53,201 nucleotides of DNA from assembly GCA_021817455.1 (NCBI GenBank), contig JAKAUW010000085.1:1-53201 (forward strand), given 5' to 3'. Position 1 is the first letter of the stretch, and the number at the start of each line of letters is the position of its first letter. The position numbers and the translations under genes were made by a program. Of the stretch, positions 8,461-15,493 are shown in pieces. Under the pieces are notes generated by a model. It ran no database searches, had not been told where the DNA came from, and worked only from the letters and a program-made list of their open reading frames with translations. Origin of the DNA: Thermoplasmata archaeon (GTDB lineage: Archaea; Thermoplasmatota; Thermoplasmata; Thermoplasmatales; Thermoplasmataceae).

Positions 8461-9720
8461 GACGTAAACAGAGCCCATCATCCATCCGGGAGTCATCATG
8501 GCTCCTTCCATTCCATTGGCACCAAATCCACAGGCGTCCCAGCATGCCCAGCTGTAGGTGCCCGTCTGGTTGATGTAGAATGATGCTGAAACTGTTGCGC
8601 TATCGGCCACGGGTATGTTGATGGTCGAGCCTGCTCCAAGTGAAATTGTGAAAGTGTGCGAGGCCTCCGATGCTGATATGTTGGATGCCCATGAGCCACC
8701 ACTTACTGAAATTCCGGTGGGGCTTCCAGGACTTCCTGTGATTGTTGAGTTGACTGTGCTGTCATTGAGATAGAAGATCTTCCCCCCAACCGTTCCAGTT
8801 ACATTTGCGTAAGAATCCTGGTATAGAGGACCTGCTGTGTCAAAGTTAAAGATGTTCACGTTGATCCTGGTGTCTGCCGGTATTGAGATATTGGAGCTTG
8901 AATACAGGGCTCCATTTGAGAGGACGATGAATGCAGGCTGGTGTGCTGTGGAGTTCCAGGGCTGGTGGGGCACCGCGAGAAGGTTGAGGCCGTATGGCTG
9001 GTTTGCAACACTCATGTTTGCTACGGTGACATAGCCCGTCATCCATCCTGGTGTTGACATTGCACCAGTGAATTCTGATGGGGCGCCGCAGCCGGCTTCA
9101 CATTGCCAGTAGTATCCACCAGGCTGGCTTAGCATGAATGTGGTTTGTTCTACCGTTGAGGGCAGAATTGGGATATTGACTGCTACCTTGTGGGTTGCGT
9201 TGCTGAAAATTGTAAAGGTGTGAGATATGGAGTTGTTGTCTACGTAGGTTGTTACAATGCCGCCGGTTATTGCTATCCCGGATGCCGCAGTTGATGTTGG
9301 GTCTATTGCGTAGGACTGGATCAGGGTCTCATTGTAAACAGAAACCTGGTCATTGTATGTTCCAACTACTGCGCTGTAATTGCTGTCCGTGCTCGCGGCA
9401 CCGCCATCATAATTCCTGATCGTAAGCTGGATTGGCACACTTGCAGGCAGCTTGATATTTTCCGAAGACTGGAGGGTATTGTTCTGCAGCACGAAAAAAG
9501 CAGGCTGCTGTCCGGCTGTTGCGTTGAAGTAATTCTGTGTGGTCACAACCAGTGTAAGCTGGTATGGCTGCACAGCAGTTGCCTGGGCATTAATTGCCCC
9601 TGGCCCCGTGGTACTCTCCGGAGATGCACCTAGTGATGCGTGATAGGCAACCCCGATTCCTATCCCTCCCAATACAATAATTGCAGTAACAACTGAATAG
9701 AAAATTCTCTCGCTCACCAT
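8455..9720 (-). CDS. Tandem CuA-like cupredoxin protein, membrane-anchored
   Basis: A 421-residue protein with an N-terminal membrane anchor (about 7-26) and two homologous extracytoplasmic beta-rich domains. Each domain has SHTFTI (H167, H355), a W-x-C-x3-C-G loop (C207/C211 and C393/C397) and an ending PGWM-x-G-x-V-x-V. This matches the CuA loop of cytochrome oxidase subunit II (C-x3-C-x3-H-x2-M-x-G), except that the second His is Pro (P224, P411) and about nine residues are inserted. ATG 9720 is chosen because GGGAGG lies 6 nt upstream; an upstream in-frame start at 9816 would put residues before the anchor. First gene of the operon with Rieske and cytochrome b; probably an electron carrier or copper site. 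Confidence 0.75.
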   Translation of the reverse strand: MVSERIFYSVVTAIIVLGGIGIGVAYHASLGASPESTTGPGAINAQATAVQPYQLTLVVTTQNYFNATAGQQPAFFVLQNNTLQSSENIKLPASVPIQLTIRNYDGGAASTDSNYSAVVGTYNDQVSVYNETLIQSYAIDPTSTAASGIAITGGIVTTYVDNNSISHTFTIFSNATHKVAVNIPILPSTVEQTTFMLSQPGGYYWQCEAGCGAPSEFTGAMSTPGWMTGYVTVANMSVANQPYGLNLLAVPHQPWNSTAHQPAFIVLSNGALYSSSNISIPADTRINVNIFNFDTAGPLYQDSYANVTGTVGGKIFYLNDSTVNSTITGSPGSPTGISVSGGSWASNISASEASHTFTISLGAGSTINIPVADSATVSASFYINQTGTYSWACWDACGFGANGMEGAMMTPGWMMGSVYVY

Positions 9721-10147
9721 AACTGTCCTCCCAGATATAGGTCGTTCATTTGTAAGGTAAAAAATGTGGTTTAACAAATAGGACATACCTAAAATATTAA
9801 GGTAGAAATCCGGCAATCGGATGGCAGGACATAATTTTCATCTTGATATGGACCTGCTGGAGCAGTTTGAATATATTAGAGAATTTTTGATATAAAAATT
9901 AGTTCATATATCTACGAAGCACCTAACATAATATGGAAAAAATATAAATTGAACCGGGAGGGCGCACCAGGTCAAACAATTCTGTGTGAATCAAATAAAC
10001 ATATGGCATGTATTACTGCTTAATGCGTGCATCAAGAAAACTCATATACAGTACCATTTTACTAAATTATACAGGTAAAACCAGTGGGACAGTGTACCTT
10101 GAGATGCACTATAAAGAGTTCCCATTGGTGCTGTTATTTTTCTTGTA
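9721..10147. promoter_or_regulatory. Intergenic region with promoter of the respiratory operon
   Basis: About 430 nt with no convincing gene. On the minus strand a TATA-like CCTTAATATTTT near 9795-9806 could drive the cupredoxin-Rieske-cytochrome b operon, giving a leader of some 50 nt that carries a Shine-Dalgarno site. An A/T-rich inverted repeat AATTTTT (9882-9888) and AAAAATT (9894-9900) lies further upstream. A 77-codon frame at 10042-10275 overlaps the DUF3800 remnant in another frame and is not credited. Confidence 0.5.
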
Positions 10148-10803
10148 CTATTTGAAAAATCTTTCATATCTAATACGGAAATCGTAGAACTTGCTTTCAA
10201 ACCCAAAGAGATATACAAATTCTGAATCATATCTTTCTTCTTTTTGGAAAAGGCTCCAGGATAAGAGATCTGCAAATTGTAAACCAGAGAGGGAAGGAGA
10301 ATAGCTATGGTGGATATTCAATTTACCTGTCTTTGAATCCATTCTTAGCAATTATCCAAAAATACTGATTGAAGTCATCTCTCAGAAGCTGTTTTCCCTT
10401 TGATTTATCTATCCTCTTCTCTAAATCACAGTCCTATAGGCTTACGTTTACTGCAAGTTTCACGGCAACAAAGTTGTAAAGTTTATCTTTGTGATTTAGA
10501 AGGTATTCGCTCGTAAGACGTTTTTTATAAGAGTTACATAAAATTGGTGGCCCCTGGTGAACTGTTTATTTTGTAGATCATATGCTTTCGAAGATCTGGA
10601 CACGAATTATTAGCCTTAATTTCTGCAGTGGTTTGCAGTTCCCTTTTGAATTTGCTTCTCCTCATGTTCCTGGTAATTCTGTCCAGGTCCTTTGAATCTT
10701 CTAAGAGTTGCGCTGAGATGACAGGTACCTTTGAACTTCCTTTGGAGAAAACTAAATCTCCACTTTCGTCAATGTGAACATATATTTCAGCACCACCCAA
10801 CAC
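10148..10803 (-). pseudogene. DUF3800-family protein, broken
   Basis: Reading down the minus strand, the N-terminal part (10803 to 10534) carries the family hallmark YVHIDESGD at its start. It stops at a TAA near 10534. A second frame continues with KLYNFVAVKLAV, a TAG stop, then DKSKGKQLLRDDF and another stop. A third frame (10351 to 10148) supplies the C-terminal part with LQFADLLSWSLFQKEER. Together they cover a normal length of about 220 residues but need two frameshifts and one stop readthrough, so the gene is dead. DUF3800 proteins often sit in mobile or defence-linked DNA; this copy lies just downstream of tRNA-Ser(GGA). Confidence 0.8.
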
Positions 10804-10886
10804 CAGTCCTTAGGTAAGGTAATAAAAATTCGCCAGAAAGAATACAGTGGGCATTAGAAAGGTGGAGACTTGGAACTGTTGCGTGA

Positions 10887-10970
10887 CGCTGGGAGGGAGA
10901 TTTGAACTCCCGATCTACTAAGAGAACAGGTTTTCCAGACCTGCGCCCTACCAGGCTAGGCTATCCCAGC
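10887..10970 (-). tRNA. tRNA-Ser(GGA)
   Basis: Cloverleaf on the minus strand: acceptor GCTGGGA/TCCCAGC with discriminator G, anticodon stem CAGGT/ACCTG around loop CTGGAAA (anticodon GGA), a long class-II variable arm and a T-arm GGGAGTTCAAATCTCCC. No intron and no encoded CCA. All stems pair well, so it looks functional. Confidence 0.96.
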
Positions 10971-11017
10971 TCTGAACCTCAATCAGTCCGAATTATATAA
11001 GAGTTTGATGGTGGACT

Positions 11018-11461
11018 TTACTTCATATGATCGAATACAGGCACGGAGAGAGTCTTGGCAATTCCTTCCATGCCCTTAAGCTTTCCAAGAACCAGATCGG
11101 AAAGTTCCTTCATATTCTTAGTTACTGAGAGTACAATAACATCCCAATCCCCGGCTATTATGGACGCGGAAAGTATGTTGTCCATCTTGCAGAGATTCTG
11201 GCAAAGTTCCCTCTGGCTTACCATGGACTTGTAATCGTAGGCGATCAATATGTAAGCCATGATGGAGTATCCCAACTTCTCGTAATCAAGATCCACTGTG
11301 TATTTCTGGATATACCCTTCTTTCTTCAGCCGTTCCATTCTCTCAAAGACTGTTGCCCTGGGAATGCCCAGCTTTGAAGAGATTTCAGATATTTTGTCCC
11401 TGCCATTTTCCTGCAGGTAAGTCAAAATCTGTAAGTCTTTGTTATCCAATTTTCCTTGCAC
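11018..11461 (-). CDS. Lrp/AsnC family transcription regulator
   Basis: A 147-residue feast/famine regulator. An N-terminal winged helix-turn-helix (about 8-55; ISSKLGIPRATVFERMERL is the recognition part) is followed by a RAM effector-binding domain (about 65-140) that usually binds amino acids and builds octamers. The start is GTG 11461; TTTATATA at about 11480-11487 lies the right distance upstream for a leaderless transcript, and the protein would then begin two codons before KLDNKDL. It stands alone between two tRNA-Ser genes, so its targets cannot be read from context, though self-regulation is usual. Confidence 0.93.
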   Translation of the reverse strand: MQGKLDNKDLQILTYLQENGRDKISEISSKLGIPRATVFERMERLKKEGYIQKYTVDLDYEKLGYSIMAYILIAYDYKSMVSQRELCQNLCKMDNILSASIIAGDWDVIVLSVTKNMKELSDLVLGKLKGMEGIAKTLSVPVFDHMK

Positions 11462-11796
11462 TAATGTTAAAAAAATTCGGAGTATATAAATTAATGTTTA
11501 CAAAATGGCACAGATTGAAAAGAATGCTTAAATAGGGTATGAAAAAAGTCCGAAACCGAGCAATCATATATAGCAAGAATGTTAACTTGTGAACAATAAT
11601 GTAGAATACTTTACTCTATTGTTCAATTTATTACAATGAGAACAACGAATGATATTAGTTAAAAATATATTGAATGGTTTGTTTCCGCTTAAGATTTTAA
11701 GTCCAAATGCCAATTTTGGGAAATGCTTCATTCCATCCTGAAACTCCAGTTTCAACATTTTTTATTCTCAATAGATTAGACTGCACATTGACAAAG
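11462..11796. other. Intergenic stretch with inverted repeat
   Basis: A/T-rich and without a credible gene. It holds the TATA element of the Lrp gene near 11480 and a 9-bp perfect inverted repeat, TGAACAATA (11590-11598) and TATTGTTCA (11617-11625), separated by 18 nt, that could be a site for a dimeric regulator. The rest looks featureless. Confidence 0.4.
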
Positions 11797-11880
11797 CGCC
11801 GGGGGGGAGATTTGAACTCCCGAGCTACTAAGAGCAATAGATCTCGAGTCTATCGCCATACCGGGCTAGGCTACCCCGGC
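11797..11880 (-). tRNA. tRNA-Ser(CGA)
   Basis: Minus-strand cloverleaf: acceptor GCCGGGG/CCCCGGC with discriminator G, anticodon stem ATAGA/TCTAT around CTCGAGA (anticodon CGA), long variable arm, T-arm GGGAGTTCAAATCTCCC. Intronless, no encoded CCA. The variable arm and T-arm are nearly identical to those of tRNA-Ser(GGA) about 0.9 kb away, so the two genes form a short direct repeat. Confidence 0.96.
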
Positions 11881-11915
11881 CCTTTTCCAAATTATCTTTG
11901 GACACATTAAACTTC

Positions 11916-12350
11916 TCAGGAAGTGATAAGCCTGGCATGCTCTTTCATCATGCACCTGTCCATCACCACAAGGAGAGAATTTTTTTTCGCAAGTCTGGCG
12001 GCCTCATCGTTTACTACGCCCTCCTGCATCCACACTGTCCTGGGATGAATATTTAGAGCTTCCTGTACAATGGGCAGCACGGCATCTGATTTCCTGAAGA
12101 TATCAACAATGTCCACTTTCTTGTCTGCGGGAATTTCCAGAAGGCTCTTGTATGATCTGATCCCCTCCCACTTCTCAATGGCCGGATTTACTGGCAGTAT
12201 TTCATAACCCTTCTCTTTCAGGTATTTTGCGACCCTGTAGCTATCCCTGTCGGGCTTGTCTGATATTCCAACAACCGCTATAGTCCTGCTTTCCCTGAGT
12301 ATGGATTTTATCTGTCCCTCGTCATATGATGCCATACCCAAAAATCCCAT
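11916..12350 (-). CDS. CoA-binding domain protein (YccU family)
   Basis: A 144-residue single Rossmann-type domain. The N-terminal IAVVGISDKPDRDSYRVAKYL is the CoA-binding turn of the family, followed by YEILPVNP and the late TVWMQEGVVND block; proteins of this size are stand-alone versions of the CoA-binding domain of succinyl-CoA and acyl-CoA synthetases. The biochemical role is unknown; a CoA-dependent sensor is possible. Starts at 12350 or at a second ATG (MASYDEG, 12335). It is divergent from TFS and the two share the TATA-containing spacer. Confidence 0.85.
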   Translation of the reverse strand: MGFLGMASYDEGQIKSILRESRTIAVVGISDKPDRDSYRVAKYLKEKGYEILPVNPAIEKWEGIRSYKSLLEIPADKKVDIVDIFRKSDAVLPIVQEALNIHPRTVWMQEGVVNDEAARLAKKNSLLVVMDRCMMKEHARLITS

Positions 12351-12415
12351 CGCCCATAATAAGGTTCATTGATGTTAGTCAATGTATTTATACGTAGTAA
12401 AATTACTCACCTTCC
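12351..12415. promoter_or_regulatory. Divergent promoter of the CoA-binding protein and TFS
   Basis: The element tgtatttatacg at 12384-12395 reads as a TATA box on both strands. It lies about 26 nt before the TFS start codon at 12416, which implies a leaderless TFS mRNA, and about 40 nt before the start at 12350 of the minus-strand gene. Both genes would therefore compete for or share one TBP site. Confidence 0.55.
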
Positions 12416-12730
12416 ATGGTGATGATGTTTTGCCCTAAGTGCGGTTCTCTTATGTCACCTTCTGGAGGAAAGTTGGTATGTGGCAGTTGCCATTATACAA
12501 TGAGTGCATCAGAAAGCGGAACAGGCCAGATCGTCAGCAAGAGCACCCAGAAAGAGATAATTATGATCAAGGAAGAGAAGGCTGTAGAACCACTGGATTC
12601 AGATGCGGTTTGCCCCAAATGCAAGCATATGGGCGCATATTACCTTCTGAAACAGACCAGATCAGCAGATGAGCCCGAGACTAAATTCTACACATGTGAG
12701 TCATGCGGGCATAGATGGAGGGAATACTGA
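12416..12730 (+). CDS. Transcription factor S (TFS)
   Basis: RNA cleavage factor that rescues backtracked archaeal RNA polymerase, homologous to TFIIS and to Rpb9. The 104-residue protein has an N-terminal zinc ribbon (FCPKCGSLM ... VCGSCHY) and a C-terminal ribbon (CPKCKHMGAYY ... CESCGHRW). The C-terminal ribbon normally carries an acidic D/E pair in its loop; here the loop reads RSADEPETKFYTC, so the DE pair needed for cleavage is present. Three in-frame ATGs (12416, 12422, 12425) precede the first Cys. It is followed on the same strand by SRP54. Confidence 0.95.
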   Translation: MVMMFCPKCGSLMSPSGGKLVCGSCHYTMSASESGTGQIVSKSTQKEIIMIKEEKAVEPLDSDAVCPKCKHMGAYYLLKQTRSADEPETKFYTCESCGHRWREY

Positions 12731-12793
12731 TCCTTTTAGCAGGTTTTCTGCTTACGCAATAGGTTAAAATTAAATGATTTACTTGGTGTCATA

Positions 12794-14164
12794 ATGGTTC
12801 TGGAAAGTCTTGCCGGATCGCTCAGGGAGACCCTGAGAAAGATTTCCCGTTCAAGTTTCATCGACAGGGAGACAATAAAGGAGATTGCCAAGGACGTGCA
12901 GAGGGCACTCTTGAAAGCAGATGTGAATGTGAAGCTTGTCCTTGAACTCTCAGCCACTCTTGAACAGAGGGCAAATGAGGAAAAGCCCCCGGCTGGCATG
13001 ACTGCACAGGATTATCTTGTAAAGATCGTATACGAGGAACTTCTGAAGATACTTGGTGAGGATTCCAGGCTTACACTGAAAGAACAGACCATAATGCTTG
13101 TTGGGCTGTATGGACAGGGAAAGACCACCTCAGCGGGAAAACTCTCCAGGTTCTTCCACAGGAAGGGTCTCAGTGTTGGTGTGATAGCAGCAGACGTCCA
13201 TAGGCCCGGCGCCTATGACCAGCTCGAACAGCTTGCCAAGAAGCTCAATGTTCCCTTTTATGGGGAAAAGGGTGAAAAGAACCCTGTAAAGATCATAAAG
13301 AATGGCCTCAAGGCACACAGCGAACTCAAGGTTAAGATCATTGATACCAGCGGCAGGGACTCCCTGAACGACGACCTCATCAACGAAATCAGGGAGATTA
13401 AGGCAGCCTTCAATCCAGACGAGGTGCTCCTTGTGATTGATGCTACGGTGGGCCAGCAGGCTGGACCTCAGGCCCATGCCATTAACGAAGCCGTCGGCAT
13501 AACTGGTGTCATCCTTACCAAAATGGACGGAACAGGAAAAGGAGGCGGTGCCTTAAGCGCTGTGTCTCAAATCCATGCTCCAGTTTACTTCATTGGCACA
13601 GGGGAGCACCCTGAAGACCTTGAAATCTTCCAGTCAAAGAAATTCCTTTCCAGGCTCCTTGGGCTTGGGGATCTGGAGACACTGCTTGAGGCATTCAAGG
13701 AAACTAACATTTCCGAAGAAGAGGCGGAAGAATCCATGAACAAGCTCATGTCCGGGAAATTCAATCTGAAGGACATGTATGAAATATGGGAAAAATTTGC
13801 CCAGCCCGGCTTGATTTCAAAAATGTTTGACTCGCTTCCGCTTGCAAAGATGCCCGGAGGCAACAAGATTGATTCCAATGCCATAGAAACCGCCCAGGAA
13901 AAACTCAGGAATTACAGGGTGATAATGGATTCAATGACTTACTTTGAGCTTGAAAATCCTGATGAGATAAATGCAAAGAGGATCTCCAGGATATCTAAAG
14001 GTTCAGGTCGAACAGAGGCTGATATCCGATCACTTTTGAGGGAATTCAAGGCCATGAAGAACAACATGAAGGCCATGAAAGGCAACCGTGGATTCAAGAA
14101 GATGATGAGGGCCCAGATAAAGTCGGGCAACTTCGGCCTGGAAGATACAGAAGCCCTGAACTAA
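12794..14164 (+). CDS. srp54: Signal recognition particle GTPase SRP54 (Ffh)
   Basis: Targets ribosomes making membrane or secreted proteins to the translocon together with 7S RNA and FtsY. N domain about 1-90, GTPase domain about 95-295, M domain about 300-456. GTPase motifs seen: GLYGQGKTT (104-112), DVHRPGAYDQL, DTSGRDSL and TKMDGTGKGGGAL. The M domain is rich in Met and basic residues, for signal peptide and RNA binding. The P-loop has Tyr-Gly-Gln where many homologues have Gln-Gly-Ser. Its stop codon shares bases with the convergent flavoprotein gene. Confidence 0.97.
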   Translation: MVLESLAGSLRETLRKISRSSFIDRETIKEIAKDVQRALLKADVNVKLVLELSATLEQRANEEKPPAGMTAQDYLVKIVYEELLKILGEDSRLTLKEQTIMLVGLYGQGKTTSAGKLSRFFHRKGLSVGVIAADVHRPGAYDQLEQLAKKLNVPFYGEKGEKNPVKIIKNGLKAHSELKVKIIDTSGRDSLNDDLINEIREIKAAFNPDEVLLVIDATVGQQAGPQAHAINEAVGITGVILTKMDGTGKGGGALSAVSQIHAPVYFIGTGEHPEDLEIFQSKKFLSRLLGLGDLETLLEAFKETNISEEEAEESMNKLMSGKFNLKDMYEIWEKFAQPGLISKMFDSLPLAKMPGGNKIDSNAIETAQEKLRNYRVIMDSMTYFELENPDEINAKRISRISKGSGRTEADIRSLLREFKAMKNNMKAMKGNRGFKKMMRAQIKSGNFGLEDTEALN

Positions 14165-15294
14165 GGTCCTATTCCTAGCATTTCATGAATTTTCCTAATG
14201 GTCAAACCTGACCTGGACAGGATTTCTTCCACCGAAACCTCATTGTAATCATATTGGGAAAGTTCTGAAAATAAAGCAGTCAGTTGAATTGAGCTGGCTC
14301 TGGCTAATGTCTCCCTGAACTGTAACTGTGTCTTCATCCCTTTCAAAAGAATCTCCCCAATCTTTCTGGAATATGATCCCGACGCATCCTCTCCGGAACT
14401 TCCGGATTCAATTATTGCCTGGGCTGCGAGCCTTCCGGAAATTACGGATTCCCTGAAACCAGTCAGGAAGAACCCGTCATAGAGCCCTGCGCCCATGCCA
14501 GCGTTGATGACACTGCCTTCCCCAGGGTATGGCTCCATCGCCAGAATAACTTCCCTGTTCCCTGAAATGATCTCCCTGCCATGGCCTTTTTGATCATATG
14601 CAGTCTCAAAAGGACCGGGCGAGTCCTTAATGCTGACGCAGTTGAACTGGTTATTGCCTCTTGGAACCACGTAATTCATGTTTGAGCCGGCGATAAGATC
14701 AACAATGGGGGTCAGTGAGCCTTCACTTTTAATTAAGCGGCGGTAATTGAATCTGAACCTCCTTCCATCCGCGTTCTCACCCTTCACTCCTAAGTATGGG
14801 GAGCCCATTGCCAATATTACATGCCTGGCTTCTACTGATGCCATTCTGCCCCCTTCCTTGTATTTTACAGTTAAGTTCCCATCTATCTGGGCCGCATCAA
14901 TAAATTCTGATCTTATCCTTAACCTTGCTCCTGCCAGCACAGCCCCTGAAATTAATTCCTTGTCAAGGCGATCCCTTTCAACCACCGTATTGAATGCATC
15001 GCCCTCCCCCATATCCGGGCGGATGAAAAATGACTTGTTGCCTGCCCTCATTTCGATATTTTCAGGCTCATTGAGCTTGATCCGAGTGTCTTCCCAAAAT
15101 CCTTCCAATTCCGGCAGTCTCAGGTTTACCAGATCTGCACAGACAACTGGGGCGCCAATTTCCATCTTGGAATCAAGGACAAGTGTGCTGAAACCTTCCT
15201 CTGAGAGTTTAAGTGCAGCGGTTGATCCTGCCGGTCCTGCTCCGACAACCACGACGTCGGCATAGTTTCTGGAAGTTTTTTTATGGCTCATCAT
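14161..15294 (-). CDS. Geranylgeranyl-reductase-like FAD protein, divergent
   Basis: A 377-residue flavoprotein with the FAD-binding VVVVGAGPAGSTAALKL start and the GAPVVCADLVN block of the geranylgeranyl reductase family, which saturate archaeal ether lipid chains or bacteriochlorophyll side chains. Two family marks are altered: the Y-x-W-x-F-P substrate motif is replaced by YVVPRG, and the GD-x-A/S FAD motif near the C-terminal third reads NAGMGAGLYDG. It may act on a different isoprenoid or have lost strict reductase function. It is divergent from the more canonical paralogue across a 199-nt palindrome-rich promoter. Confidence 0.75.
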   Translation of the reverse strand: MMSHKKTSRNYADVVVVGAGPAGSTAALKLSEEGFSTLVLDSKMEIGAPVVCADLVNLRLPELEGFWEDTRIKLNEPENIEMRAGNKSFFIRPDMGEGDAFNTVVERDRLDKELISGAVLAGARLRIRSEFIDAAQIDGNLTVKYKEGGRMASVEARHVILAMGSPYLGVKGENADGRRFRFNYRRLIKSEGSLTPIVDLIAGSNMNYVVPRGNNQFNCVSIKDSPGPFETAYDQKGHGREIISGNREVILAMEPYPGEGSVINAGMGAGLYDGFFLTGFRESVISGRLAAQAIIESGSSGEDASGSYSRKIGEILLKGMKTQLQFRETLARASSIQLTALFSELSQYDYNEVSVEEILSRSGLTIRKIHEMLGIGP

Positions 15295-15493
15295 GGCGAT
15301 TACCGCTCATCCACATGATGTGGTATTCGCTTAATTTTTTTGCACTTCAGAGAAAAAGTTCTGCAGGTCAGGTTATATGGGTTGCCAACGCAGTATGGCG
15401 AAATGGTTGTGCAATGCACAGAACTGTGCAAATTTGGTTCCGCTAAACAAGGTTTAAATATCGTCGAATATACAGAGAACCTAGTAGGTTCCC
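15295..15493. promoter_or_regulatory. Palindrome-rich divergent promoter between two GGR-family genes
   Basis: Three TGTGCA half-sites lie close together: 15408-15413 (+), 15415-15420 (inverted) and 15425-15430 (+), so that two overlapping palindromes form, one being TGCACAG-AA-CTGTGCA. A TATA-like ggtttaaata follows at 15451-15460, and GAACCTA-G-TAGGTTC (15477-15491) falls at the expected transcription start, two bases before ATG 15494. CCACAT-G-ATGTGG (15311-15323) lies by the other gene. The repeats are directly visible; calling them operators is inference. Confidence 0.55.

Noticed and set aside
9953-9975. GGGAGGGCGCACCAGG resembling a tRNA fragment
   Set aside because: No pairing into a T-arm or acceptor, and no match to either tRNA-Ser over more than a few bases.
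10042-10275. 77-codon frame on the minus strand
   Set aside because: It overlaps the DUF3800 remnant in a different frame and has no family features.
11707-11910. 67-codon plus-strand frame
   Set aside because: It runs through the opposite strand of tRNA-Ser(CGA) and has no protein features.
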